A stretch of DNA of 50,986 nucleotides from a virus. How positions within the stretch are numbered: position 1 is the first letter of the stretch; the number at the start of each line of letters is the position of its first letter. The stretch spans positions 1-50,986 of the IMG/VR virus record IMGVR_UViG_3300037245_000802. One strand, written 5' to 3'. Made by a program: the position numbers and the translations under genes. The notes under the pieces were generated by a model. The model saw nothing but the letters and a program-made list of their open reading frames with translations. It had not been told where the DNA came from and did not search any database. Below, piece after piece: positions 31,226 to 39,082 of the stretch.

Positions 31226-31942
31226 ATGAGTAGATTGCTTTGTATCGGGGATATCCACGGATGTGCCAACACCGTAAAGGTATTGATTGATAGAGTCAAG
31301 CCAACAGAGGAAGACCAAGTGGTGTTCCTCGGAGATTATATCGACAGGGGTAATAGGGTTTTTGAAACAATTGAATACCTCATCAACCTGAAAAAGAAGT
31401 TTCCAAAGACAGTGTTTCTCAAGGGCAACCACGAGGACATGCTGTTGAATATGCTGAAGCCACAACGCATGAGTGATTTCCAAGACCCCCGTGTGTTCAT
31501 GATGAACGGTGGTGAATCCACGATGCGCGGTTACTTCAACAATTCCGACAAAACAGAATACGACCCCAGCACATGGGATTTCCTTGACCTTCCAGAGAGT
31601 CACCAGATTTTTTATGATGATTTAAAAATCATGCACATAGAAGGTGAATACGTATTTGTTCATGCAGGACTCCGACATAACACCTCACTAGAAGACCAAG
31701 ACCCCTATGATGTAATGTGGTTACGTAGTACGTGGATGTACAACCCAATAAATCACTGGGATAAAACGGTTGTGCACGGCCACACCCCAATGGATGTATC
31801 TGATACTATCAAGTACCACGACAAGTACCCTGACCGATATAACCTAGATACTGCATGTGTTTTTGGTTATTACTTGACATGCATGGACATGTATAGTAAT
31901 GTGGTCTGGAAACAAAAACTACTGGATGAGAGGGTAGCTTAA
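31226..31942 (+). CDS. Serine/threonine protein phosphatase-like
   Basis: 238 aa. G-D-I-H-G (8-12), G-D-Y-I-D-R-G (about 36-42), G-N-H-E, H-A-G and H-G-H-T-P are the PPP-family metal motifs, as in lambda phosphatase and PrpA. It removes phosphate from proteins or small molecules in the host. Distinct from the esterase at 11503, which lacks the D-R-G motif. Confidence 0.88.
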   Translation: MSRLLCIGDIHGCANTVKVLIDRVKPTEEDQVVFLGDYIDRGNRVFETIEYLINLKKKFPKTVFLKGNHEDMLLNMLKPQRMSDFQDPRVFMMNGGESTMRGYFNNSDKTEYDPSTWDFLDLPESHQIFYDDLKIMHIEGEYVFVHAGLRHNTSLEDQDPYDVMWLRSTWMYNPINHWDKTVVHGHTPMDVSDTIKYHDKYPDRYNLDTACVFGYYLTCMDMYSNVVWKQKLLDERVA

Positions 31943-32265
31943 TGGAAGACGAACTGTTAGCATTTTTGAGTGAAAATTACGAAGAGGCTTTGGGGGTATT
32001 TGAGCTTCATTATAAAGAAAAGGCACAAGATGAAGGTGAAGAGATGCAAGGCGATGACAGGTTCTATGGGGAAGATGGTTACGACTATTCCACCGAAGAA
32101 CTTTATGAAGACTTTGCTCAGTCCACCGGATACTCTGCAACATATGCAGGTGCATTTGGTGTAATTCGTGCCTATGCACATCACTTTGGAGATGGTACAG
32201 CACTTGACCCCGATGATGAAGACTTACAAGAAATGGTAATTGATGTCCTTGAACAGAACATTTGA
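31942..32265 (+). CDS. Acidic hypothetical protein
   Basis: 107 aa, very acidic with many Tyr. Start overlaps the phosphatase stop (TAATG). Possible DNA mimic or inhibitor of a host protein, but only composition supports that. Confidence 0.65.
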   Translation: MEDELLAFLSENYEEALGVFELHYKEKAQDEGEEMQGDDRFYGEDGYDYSTEELYEDFAQSTGYSATYAGAFGVIRAYAHHFGDGTALDPDDEDLQEMVIDVLEQNI

Positions 32266-32276
32266 AAGGAACCAAA

Positions 32277-32747
32277 ATGGCACCGAAGACAGAAGAACAA
32301 AACTTTCTTGAAAGACTGGGTGTACTGGACGCAACAGATACACATGACTCTGACTTCAATGTTGAGTCTGCGGTAATTGATAATGATTATGTTGACCTTG
32401 CCGAAGAACTTGCCAGAATTAACGCTTTGGAACAAGCAATGGAAGTCGAGCGAGAAAGGTTATATCTATTAGAACAAGAACTTGAATCGACAAAAGAGAG
32501 TAACAAGCGGGAAAGTAAACGTCTGAAGAGGTGGGAAAAGGAACTAGCCGAAGTTGAGGCTACCCTTGAGCAACGTGAAATCGACCGGTTGGCTGCGGAT
32601 AAAGACGAAAAGGCTGTATCTTTGGATGACGTTGCTATGGATGAATACCGCAAGAAAAAGAAGCTGGAAAGATTATTAAAACGAAGCGGGGGCACAGATG
32701 AGGATGATGAAATCCGCTCTGTATGGTCTACTGGATGGAACACTTAG
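32277..32747 (+). CDS. Coiled-coil protein
   Basis: 156 aa. Residues 40-110 form a long Glu/Lys/Leu coiled coil; the end is basic then acidic. ATG 32277 with AAAGGA upstream is chosen over an in-frame TTG. Unknown function. Confidence 0.7.
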   Translation: MAPKTEEQNFLERLGVLDATDTHDSDFNVESAVIDNDYVDLAEELARINALEQAMEVERERLYLLEQELESTKESNKRESKRLKRWEKELAEVEATLEQREIDRLAADKDEKAVSLDDVAMDEYRKKKKLERLLKRSGGTDEDDEIRSVWSTGWNT

Positions 32748-33199
32748 AAGATGATGGTTTAAATGATGATGCTTTAAGCCGGTTAGGTGTAGAGGGGTTT
32801 GTAGAAGATGAACCCGGTGAAACCAATATCATTCGTATTACTGATGACACTGGTGTTACATTCTCAGATAATGTGGATATTTCTGGTGTTACGTTTGCGG
32901 CGAACGATAATCCTTGGAACACCACTCTCTTTGTCGAAGATGGTATAGTGCGGATTGATGGCGATACAGTCATGCTAGGAGATATCACAGTTGATGGTAG
33001 TATAAATAATGGCACAATTTCGGATATGCAAACAGTACTAGCTGATGCACAAAGTCGTATCCTTCAACTGGAAACAGATAAGATTTTGTTAGAGGGAGAT
33101 ATTATAACCGAACAATGTGAAAGGTTTAACCTCGAAGGTAGAGTGACAAAGTTGGAGAAAATAATAGAAGAAAGTATTTTGACACCAAAAAGAGATTAG
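32735..33199 (+). CDS. Acidic protein with C-terminal coiled coil
   Basis: 154 aa from ATG 32735 (ATG 32723 is the alternative; neither has a good SD). The N-terminal half is strand-like with repeated Gly-Val-Thr and Asn-Asp phrases, the C-terminal half a coiled coil. The layout recalls short fibre or trimerising proteins, but this is only shape. It overlaps the gene before. Confidence 0.6.
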   Translation: MEHLEDDGLNDDALSRLGVEGFVEDEPGETNIIRITDDTGVTFSDNVDISGVTFAANDNPWNTTLFVEDGIVRIDGDTVMLGDITVDGSINNGTISDMQTVLADAQSRILQLETDKILLEGDIITEQCERFNLEGRVTKLEKIIEESILTPKRD

Positions 33200-33209
33200 G
33201 AGTAAGACA

Positions 33210-33374
33210 ATGGGAAAAACGTATCGTAAAGAAATTGGTCGCGGTACCCAAAAGAACGAACCATACAAAAAACGTGTCAAGAACGAAAATCTTGACATGT
33301 ACAAGGGATATAGTTCAGGAGATTTTGAAGAAGAAGATGATGATTGCGATTTTGATGTGCTCATTGATAAATAA
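33210..33374 (+). CDS. Small charged protein
   Basis: 54 aa, basic first half and acidic second half ending D-V-L-I-D-K. TTAGGAG upstream. Unknown function. Confidence 0.6.
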   Translation: MGKTYRKEIGRGTQKNEPYKKRVKNENLDMYKGYSSGDFEEEDDDCDFDVLIDK

Positions 33375-33400
33375 AAGTTTTTAATTTATGGAGGGGATGA

Positions 33401-33997
33401 ATGGGAAAGTTTAAGGCAACCGCGATAATGGCGGTGATGTTGGTTTGCGCTATCGGCACCTGTGCTTTTGCACAGAAATTGGAACCACAACAGCAGACAT
33501 GTATTGAAATAGCATACGAAGAAGGTAGCAGAATTGAGTTGTACGGCGATACATGGGGGGAAACAGCCGCCAGTATTGCTTATCAAGAAAGTCACTGTAA
33601 CCGTAAAGTATACCAGACTGAGGGGGTGATTGTAGGTGACCTCAACAGTAATGGTAGACCCCGCTCACTGGGTGTCATGCAGGTACAGGTAGCAACAGCG
33701 CGGCACGTTGGCAAAGTGTTTCCTAACGTATTCATGCGTAAATATGGTGACAGAAGACCGTCTGATGAGGAGTTGGCGGTTGACCTGTTGATTGATATGA
33801 GATTCAACATAACCGTGGGGGTTCATTACTTCGCTTGGTTGCTGGAATATAGAAATGGTAACTGGGATAAGGCGGTGCTCTCATATAACCGTGGCACTGG
33901 CTCTAACTTAAAAGACATCAATGACTATGTTCGAAAGGTGCGGGAGTGGCGCAGGAACATTGTCATTCCACATATCAATATGAAAAGGGGAAGATAA
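33401..33997 (+). CDS. Exported lytic transglycosylase
   Basis: 198 aa. A cleavable signal peptide (residues 1-24, ending A-F-A) precedes a goose-lysozyme/SLT-like domain: Y-Q-E-S-H with the catalytic Glu near residue 64, S-L-G-V-M-Q-V-Q, and V-L-S-Y-N-R-G. It cuts murein between MurNAc and GlcNAc in the periplasm. As no other cell-wall enzyme is seen, it may be the endolysin or serve entry. GGAGGGG upstream. Confidence 0.85.
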   Translation: MGKFKATAIMAVMLVCAIGTCAFAQKLEPQQQTCIEIAYEEGSRIELYGDTWGETAASIAYQESHCNRKVYQTEGVIVGDLNSNGRPRSLGVMQVQVATARHVGKVFPNVFMRKYGDRRPSDEELAVDLLIDMRFNITVGVHYFAWLLEYRNGNWDKAVLSYNRGTGSNLKDINDYVRKVREWRRNIVIPHINMKRGR

Positions 33998-33998
33998 T

Positions 33999-34901
33999 AT
34001 GTCAAAAAAATATGTAGAAAGAGACATTCCAGTGCTTGTGTTTCATCACAATGACGCTGATGGAAAATGTGCAGGAGCAATTGTTAACCATTTCGAGGAA
34101 GGATGTCATCTATACAGCATCAACTATGGTTATGATGTGCCTTGGAATCTGGTAAAACGTGCCCGAAAGATTTACATGGTTGACTTTGGAATTCAGCCAT
34201 TTTCTGACATGGTTACCATGCGGAACATGGTAGGCAGAGATAATTTCATATGGATTGACCACCATGTAACAGCCATCAAGGACATGGAAGACAGTGGACA
34301 GGAGTTTAAGGGCATTCAGAGAGTAGGTAAGGCTGGGTGTGAATTAACATGGGATTGGTTTACAGGTGCAGACTGTGAAGAGTCCATGCCTGAGATTGTC
34401 AGGATGATTGGTAGGTATGATGTTTGGGATTTGAGTTACCATCAAAACATTATGCCAGTACAGTATGGGGTCAAGCTATACAATCCTGATGCTGATGCCA
34501 AGATGTTCTGGGATGCCATGTTTGATACATCAAATACCGAAGCATATGACCTCATGCTGTCAAAGGGGAGAACCTGTTTCGAATATCAGAAACAGCTACA
34601 TGGCAACTACTGTCGCTCACACTCGTTTGATGTTGAGTTTGAGGGGCTGAGGTTCATTGCCGCCAATGCTTTGAATGTAAGCTCACAGTTGTTTGATACC
34701 AAATGGAATCACGAAGAATATGACGCCATGTTGGTGTTTGGTCACACGAACGGAAATTGGACTGTTAGTATGTATACCGACAAACCAGACATTAACGTTG
34801 GTTTGATTGCCAAGAAATATGGTGGGGGTGGACACGTTGGAGCAAGCGGGTTCCAATGTATAGGCGAACTACCCTTTAACCTTCCAACAAAGAAAGGATA
34901 A
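33999..34901 (+). CDS. DHH-family phosphoesterase
   Basis: 300 aa. H-H-N-D-A-D-G (16-22), V-D-F-G, I-D-H-H (about 86-89) and the DHHA1-type G-G-G-G-H-V-G-A-S-G-F near residue 280 define a DHH/DHHA1 enzyme such as an oligoribonuclease or cyclic-nucleotide hydrolase. Degrading nanoRNA, or cyclic oligonucleotide signals of anti-phage systems, are both possible. Its last 36 bases are part of a direct repeat found again at 35702. Confidence 0.85.
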   Translation: MSKKYVERDIPVLVFHHNDADGKCAGAIVNHFEEGCHLYSINYGYDVPWNLVKRARKIYMVDFGIQPFSDMVTMRNMVGRDNFIWIDHHVTAIKDMEDSGQEFKGIQRVGKAGCELTWDWFTGADCEESMPEIVRMIGRYDVWDLSYHQNIMPVQYGVKLYNPDADAKMFWDAMFDTSNTEAYDLMLSKGRTCFEYQKQLHGNYCRSHSFDVEFEGLRFIAANALNVSSQLFDTKWNHEEYDAMLVFGHTNGNWTVSMYTDKPDINVGLIAKKYGGGGHVGASGFQCIGELPFNLPTKKG

Positions 34902-34915
34902 ATTATGGGAACACG
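34863..34915 (+). repeat. 53-bp direct repeat, copy 1 (copy 2 at 35702-35754)
   Basis: The end of the DHH gene plus the start of the gene at 35744 occurs twice, 839 bp apart, with one mismatch. The collagen-like gene lies between the copies. Confidence 0.95.
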
Positions 34916-34961
34916 ATACCCTGATATTACAGGGAAGAAGAACAGGCTGTGTAGCCTGTAA
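34905..34961 (+). pseudogene. Truncated copy of the start of the 35744 gene
   Basis: The codons for Met-Gly-Thr-Arg are shared with the gene at 35744, then the reading frame diverges and stops after 18 residues. It is the broken left copy left by the duplication. Confidence 0.75.
34919..34958 (+). terminator. Two tandem hairpins before the collagen-like gene
   Basis: CCCTG/CAGGG (34919-34923, 34930-34934) and CAGGCT/AGCCTG (34943-34948, 34953-34958) with a GTGT loop, followed by TAAATTTATT. A weak terminator or leader structure. Confidence 0.4.
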
Positions 34962-34990
34962 ATTTATTAACCACTAAGAAGGAGCTTAAT

Positions 34991-35674
34991 ATGAAAAAGG
35001 TACTTATCTCAATCGCTTTACTGGCAATCACGTTACCGGCATTTGGTGCCGAACCTACTCTCCAAGAGTTAGAAGGCAAACAACAACAAACGAAAGGTGG
35101 ATTAGTCGCAGAAATTGAAAAACGGGGTCTGGGAGATGAATACCTTCAAATACAGATTGACAATATCCAACTAACTCCCGGTGCACAAGGAGAAGCAGGA
35201 GCACAAGGAGAAGCAGGAGCACAAGGAGAAGCAGGAGCACAAGGAGAAGCAGGAGCACAAGGAGAAGCAGGAGTTGCTAGAGACACTTACTTTGCTCAGA
35301 ATATGGACTCGAAAAATTACGGTGTTCCGAAAACTGGCGTAGAATACGATACCGGAACAAAGTTAGTTTTTGATAAGTTTAGCGATACCTCCCTGATAAA
35401 AGTAACACAGACAGGGCGTGTTGACTTTAGCCGAATCTCATATTTAATACTACACTTTACGGTTGACGGTATGCCTATAAATTGTGACAAGTCAATACCC
35501 AAAGAAGGTAGGTATGATGATATAACACGGATAATCTACACCATGACATGTGTAACAGATGAGGTATCTGTGGGCAGTCACTTACTCGAAGCACACGCTA
35601 CTGGGAGTAACAGCATAGCATTGGGTGGTTTAAAGTTTAGTGAAACTTACCTAGAAGTCCAAGAACTTAACTAA
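34991..35674 (+). CDS. Secreted collagen-like protein
   Basis: 227 aa. A signal peptide (1-19, ending A-F-G-A) is followed by a short helical region, five perfect G-A-Q-G-E-A repeats (residues 64-93, ten G-x-y triplets), and a strand-rich C-terminal domain with three Cys. Collagen triplets trimerise, so this is probably a trimeric exported or surface protein. The repeat DNA is five near-identical 18-bp units and may vary in number. SD AAGGAG. The gene sits inside a flanking duplication and looks acquired. Confidence 0.8.
   Translation: MKKVLISIALLAITLPAFGAEPTLQELEGKQQQTKGGLVAEIEKRGLGDEYLQIQIDNIQLTPGAQGEAGAQGEAGAQGEAGAQGEAGAQGEAGVARDTYFAQNMDSKNYGVPKTGVEYDTGTKLVFDKFSDTSLIKVTQTGRVDFSRISYLILHFTVDGMPINCDKSIPKEGRYDDITRIIYTMTCVTDEVSVGSHLLEAHATGSNSIALGGLKFSETYLEVQELN
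35180..35269 (+). repeat. Five tandem 18-bp repeats
   Basis: Unit GGAGCACAAGGAGAAGCA, first unit with one change (GGT). Encodes the collagen triplets and could change copy number by slippage without frameshift. Confidence 0.95.
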
Positions 35675-35743
35675 CACCAATTAAGAGTCTCTTAAAATAT
35701 GGGCGAACTACCCTTTAACCTTCCAACCAAGAAAGGATAAATT

Positions 35744-36328
35744 ATGGGAACACGTGGAACGTATGGATTCAGGAAAGATGGGTCAGATAAGCTGACGTAC
35801 AATCATTTTGACAGCTATCCCGATGGACTGGGTAAAACGATGATTGAGTTTGTCCAAGAATCAACTGATGAACAACTTGGGGCATATGCTCAGGAAATGG
35901 TCATGGTGGATTCTAATGTTCCTGCAACCCCCAAACAGGTTGAAGCATGTAAACAGTATTTCGATGGAGAGGTCGGCAATAGGATGAGTACCGATTGGTA
36001 TGGTCTTCTCCGCGAAGCTCAGGGAACCCCGTCTGAATATGCAAAGGGTCTTCGCTACATGATTGACAATAGCGATTTCGTTAAAGACTCACTGTTCTGT
36101 GAGTACGGCTATATCGTCAATATGGATGAGGGTGTCCTTGAGTTCTATAAGGGCTTCAACAAGAATCCTGATGCCGATGGTCGATATGCACAAATTGATG
36201 CAACCGATGAAATGGGTTACGTTGGAATCGAACTCATTAAAGCCTTTACGTTTGCCGAAATACGGGAACGTGGGGTAAATGATGTTATTAAAGAGATGAA
36301 TGAGTTGGTTAATGAAGAAGAAGAGTAA
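35744..36328 (+). CDS. Conserved phage protein, M-G-T-R-G-T-Y-G-F type
   Basis: 194 aa. The start M-G-T-R-G-T-Y-G-F-R-K-D-G and F-D-S-Y-P-D-G-L-G are typical of a widespread phage/bacterial family of unknown function. Acidic C-terminus. AAAGGA lies upstream within the direct repeat. Before the insertion it probably followed the DHH gene directly. Confidence 0.75.
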   Translation: MGTRGTYGFRKDGSDKLTYNHFDSYPDGLGKTMIEFVQESTDEQLGAYAQEMVMVDSNVPATPKQVEACKQYFDGEVGNRMSTDWYGLLREAQGTPSEYAKGLRYMIDNSDFVKDSLFCEYGYIVNMDEGVLEFYKGFNKNPDADGRYAQIDATDEMGYVGIELIKAFTFAEIRERGVNDVIKEMNELVNEEEE

Positions 36329-36342
36329 CCGGCAAACAAAAA

Positions 36343-36375
36343 GAGGGGGAGTTTTGATTTTAAAGGCTCCCCCTC
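36343..36375. terminator. Bidirectional terminator
   Basis: GAGGGGGAG/CTCCCCCTC (36343-36351, 36367-36375) with A-rich sequence to the left and GTTGTTT to the right, between convergent genes. Confidence 0.85.
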
Positions 36376-36380
36376 GTTGT

Positions 36381-36650
36381 TTACTCATCTTTGTTAGGTC
36401 TTGTGTCTACGACATCACCAAACTCATCTTTGTTGATGTACCAAAATGGCAGCTTGCCGTCTTCAAATGACATTCTTCCGAAATCACTTGGATGTGCTGC
36501 GAGATGGGCAATCACTCTGTAAATGTTTGTGACATTAGAATCATCCCATGATTTGTCTCGCCTTGCTCTGATAAAAATCAAAGCCGGTAATGCAAGTGCT
36601 CCCAACAGAAATATAGCCAAGGCACCTAATATTGCAAAAGTTATATACAT
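36381..36650 (-). CDS. Single-pass membrane protein
   Basis: 89 aa. One strong N-terminal transmembrane helix (5-28), a basic stop-transfer stretch (R-A-R-R-D-K), then a soluble cytoplasmic part. Last gene of the leftward cluster. Unknown function. Confidence 0.7.
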   Translation of the reverse strand: MYITFAILGALAIFLLGALALPALIFIRARRDKSWDDSNVTNIYRVIAHLAAHPSDFGRMSFEDGKLPFWYINKDEFGDVVDTRPNKDE

Positions 36651-36659
36651 TAGCTCCCC

Positions 36660-37076
36660 CTAATCTTCGTATTCAAAGTCTTCTTTGTCTTTCCTACTCA
36701 TCTTATCATTAAATTGTATAATTATACGCCAAAAGACTTCCGTATCGTTATTTTTTTTTGATGAATTTTTTCGCAGAAACTTTTCCAATTTGTTATCAAT
36801 ATTTTTAATATTCAACTTGGAATAGTCCTGTTTGATGTATATGGTATCATCTTCAAAATCAAACTTTTTGTTCCCTGCTCCAAGAGTTGGAATAAACTCA
36901 TCCCATTGTTCTTCTGTGATAGATGTATCATATACATGTAACACAAGACTTTTAATGACATGTTTTTTGTCGGGGTTGGCCTTAACCATGTCTTTGTACT
37001 GGGCTAGGTTATCAATAACCATTTCATGTTTTGTACCTTCTGTTAGATATTTTCTAATTGTTTCGGAAATATTCAT
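36660..37076 (-). CDS. Tagged protein (MNISETIRKYLTE)
   Basis: 138 aa. Tag MNISETIRKYLTE then Gly. The body is Lys/Asp rich with no recognised domain. AAGGAGACAC lies before the ATG. One of seven tagged genes on this strand. Confidence 0.75.
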   Translation of the reverse strand: MNISETIRKYLTEGTKHEMVIDNLAQYKDMVKANPDKKHVIKSLVLHVYDTSITEEQWDEFIPTLGAGNKKFDFEDDTIYIKQDYSKLNIKNIDNKLEKFLRKNSSKKNNDTEVFWRIIIQFNDKMSRKDKEDFEYED

Positions 37077-37087
37077 TTTGTGTCTCC

Positions 37088-37180
37088 TTATTGGCTCTTA
37101 CCTCTTTCTATTTTATTTAAATTGTCAGCGTTGATAGCAGGTGCCGAACCATTAACCCATGTTGTTTTTGTGTAAGCCAT
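37088..37180 (-). CDS. Mini protein like the start of a phage tail protein
   Basis: 30 aa. It reads T-T-W-V-N-G-S-A-P-A-I-N-A-D-N-L-N-K-I-E, the segment found near the start of many tail fibre and tail spike proteins, then stops. GAGGAGAATTAA precedes the ATG and the spacing to the RimK-type gene is exact, so it is likely translated. Either a remnant of a longer tail gene or a real small structural piece. Confidence 0.6.
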   Translation of the reverse strand: MAYTKTTWVNGSAPAINADNLNKIERGKSQ

Positions 37181-38662
37181 TTAATTCTCCTCTCTTTCTT
37201 CTGTATCTTTATTTATCTTCTCTTGGTCTTCTGGTTTCTCGGTAACCGCATACACCTTACTTGGGTTAATAACCGAACCTGAGCGAATCATGAAGCTCTT
37301 GTTGACCAGTACGGGTGTTGATTTGTGGCTACGGTCATTCAGGTTGAATAGAACGCCTTCATATGTAACACCCTCGAAGGTAACGTCAAGCTTAACCACT
37401 GGTCGTTTCTCAGTCTTTTCCTCTGAGTCGTGGTTAGCCTTAATGCGTACATCTTTAACCTTCTTGGCAGTAAGCCTCTTGCCATTGGTTGTCCATGTTA
37501 CACCTTTCTCGGTTACCTTGATATCCTGAGCATCCAGTGAAATGCTCTCAGCGGCATTACCCGTATCGAAACGTGCGGCGAGTTCGCCAATGGTACCAAC
37601 AGAGATGGTTTCCAGTACACCGACCTCTTGTGGTGGGCGTGTCCAGTTTGTACCATCACTGACATACTCCATGACCTCTGCAACGATGTCTTTCTTGGTC
37701 AGTGACTCAATTCCGTCTGTGCCAGCAGAAGCGTTTACCTCTAGGACGTAAGGATTGCCCTTCTTATCGAACATAATGTCAACTCCGACCCATTTGCCAC
37801 GTACAGCTTTAGCGGCTCTTACAGCCAATTTCTGAACGTCCTCGGTAGGTTCGTACTTGACAGTCTCTCCTCCAAGGTGAACATTGCTTCGGAAGTCTCC
37901 TTTGACAACATTTCTCCTCATGGATGCGATAACCTCATTACCCAGTACATGCAGTCGAACATCATGGTCAGACGCAATGAACTCCTGAAGCATCAACTCC
38001 GCGTTAATACTCACAGACCACAAAGCTTGTAGAGTTGACTTCATGCTCTTAAAGTCGTTTGCTATTGCCACACCCAATCCTTGGGTACCGCTCAGAGATT
38101 TGATGATAACAGGGAACTTACCGCCAACCTTTTTGTGAGCATACTCAATCATCTTTTCATTGGACACCAGAATCGACTTGGGCACTGGTACTCCGTTCTC
38201 AAGCAAGCGCAGATAAGTGAGATATTTGTCCTCGCATGTCTCAAACACCTGTAGCTCATTCAGGAAGCAAAACTTATAGTGCTCTAATCTGTCAATGAGG
38301 TTACGTGAATATCCATGAAACACCACACCACGTCTTGCCACGACAAATGTTTTGTCACGGTCAATCTTGAATCCCTTATCATCCCCTACATTGTGAATGG
38401 TAATCTTACCGTCATTCTCTTCAATGTAAGCAGTATCGGCATACGCAGTGTAGAAGGATATGTTGTTCTTCTCACAGTACGCTTCGAACTTCTTGATGGT
38501 TGGATTCTTAGGGTTCGGATTTCTGTTAGAATCCGTTGATGAAGTAAGGAGAAGGATACTTAGACTCCTGACCTTCTCAACCTTCTCGGCATCCTTTTCG
38601 GGGTCATGGTCCGTCTTCTCATTAACTACCTTCAATTGTTCGAATTCGTCTTTTAGTGACAT
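37181..38662 (-). CDS. RimK-type ATP-grasp ligase fused to a RimB-like protease domain
   Basis: 493 aa. The N-terminal 320 residues form an ATP-grasp unit: K-F-P-V-I-I-K-S-L-S-G-T-Q-G, a later E-F-I-A-S-D-H-D-V-R, and V-L-E-V-N-A-S-A-G, as in RimK glutamate ligases. The C-terminal part (about 345-480) reads A-A-R-F-D-T-G-N and R-P-V-V-K-L, then L-N-D-R-S-H-K-S-T-P-V-L-V and V-N-P-S-K-V-Y, matching the RimB-type aspartic protease-like family (PF05618). It may add and trim Glu residues on a host or phage protein. ATG 38662 chosen over TTG 38665. Confidence 0.8.
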   Translation of the reverse strand: MSLKDEFEQLKVVNEKTDHDPEKDAEKVEKVRSLSILLLTSSTDSNRNPNPKNPTIKKFEAYCEKNNISFYTAYADTAYIEENDGKITIHNVGDDKGFKIDRDKTFVVARRGVVFHGYSRNLIDRLEHYKFCFLNELQVFETCEDKYLTYLRLLENGVPVPKSILVSNEKMIEYAHKKVGGKFPVIIKSLSGTQGLGVAIANDFKSMKSTLQALWSVSINAELMLQEFIASDHDVRLHVLGNEVIASMRRNVVKGDFRSNVHLGGETVKYEPTEDVQKLAVRAAKAVRGKWVGVDIMFDKKGNPYVLEVNASAGTDGIESLTKKDIVAEVMEYVSDGTNWTRPPQEVGVLETISVGTIGELAARFDTGNAAESISLDAQDIKVTEKGVTWTTNGKRLTAKKVKDVRIKANHDSEEKTEKRPVVKLDVTFEGVTYEGVLFNLNDRSHKSTPVLVNKSFMIRSGSVINPSKVYAVTEKPEDQEKINKDTEEREEN

Positions 38663-38676
38663 CAATTATTAGCCTA

Positions 38677-38856
38677 TTAAATATATTTGTTCAATTCTTT
38701 TTCTAGTGCCTTTTTATTAACACCTGAAGATTTTACAACTTTTGCCAGTGCTTCTTGATACTCAAAATCTTTATCCATTAGTTGTAGTACCGCTGAAGCT
38801 TCTTTACTTTTAGCTTCGCCTAGATATTTTTCCACTGTCTCGTTGATTTTACTCAT
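38677..38856 (-). CDS. Tagged small protein (MSKINETVEKYLGE)
   Basis: 59 aa. Tag MSKINETVEKYLGE then Ala, followed by about 45 helical residues. GGAGAAAAG upstream. Unknown function. Confidence 0.7.
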   Translation of the reverse strand: MSKINETVEKYLGEAKSKEASAVLQLMDKDFEYQEALAKVVKSSGVNKKALEKELNKYI

Positions 38857-38869
38857 AGTCTTTTCTCCA

Positions 38870-39082
38870 TTATTTTAGTCCTTCCTTCCAATTGTCATCA
38901 CCGTTTTTCCATAACATGATTGCTTCTTGTTCTTTTGCTTCAAGATTGAAGTCATCGTTTGCGTCAATAGCTCTCATGATTTCAGTGTAAAGATACTCTT
39001 TGGATGCGCCTTGTGCGGTATCCATGTCAGTTTCAAATCTCTTCAGGAGTTTGCTTTCATTAAGGTACTGTAATAGTCTCAT
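38870..39082 (-). CDS. Tagged small protein (MRLLQYLNE)
   Basis: 70 aa. Tag MRLLQYLNE then Ser. The body is acidic and helical. Starts within the last bases of the upstream ParB-like gene. Unknown function. Confidence 0.75.
   Translation of the reverse strand: MRLLQYLNESKLLKRFETDMDTAQGASKEYLYTEIMRAIDANDDFNLEAKEQEAIMLWKNGDDNWKEGLK

Noticed and set aside
34905-34961. Real 18-residue gene
   Set aside because: It shares only the duplicated start with the gene at 35744 and then runs into unrelated hairpin sequence.
35180-35269. Regular repeats as a CRISPR array
   Set aside because: The five 18-bp units are contiguous without spacers, stay in frame, and encode collagen triplets.
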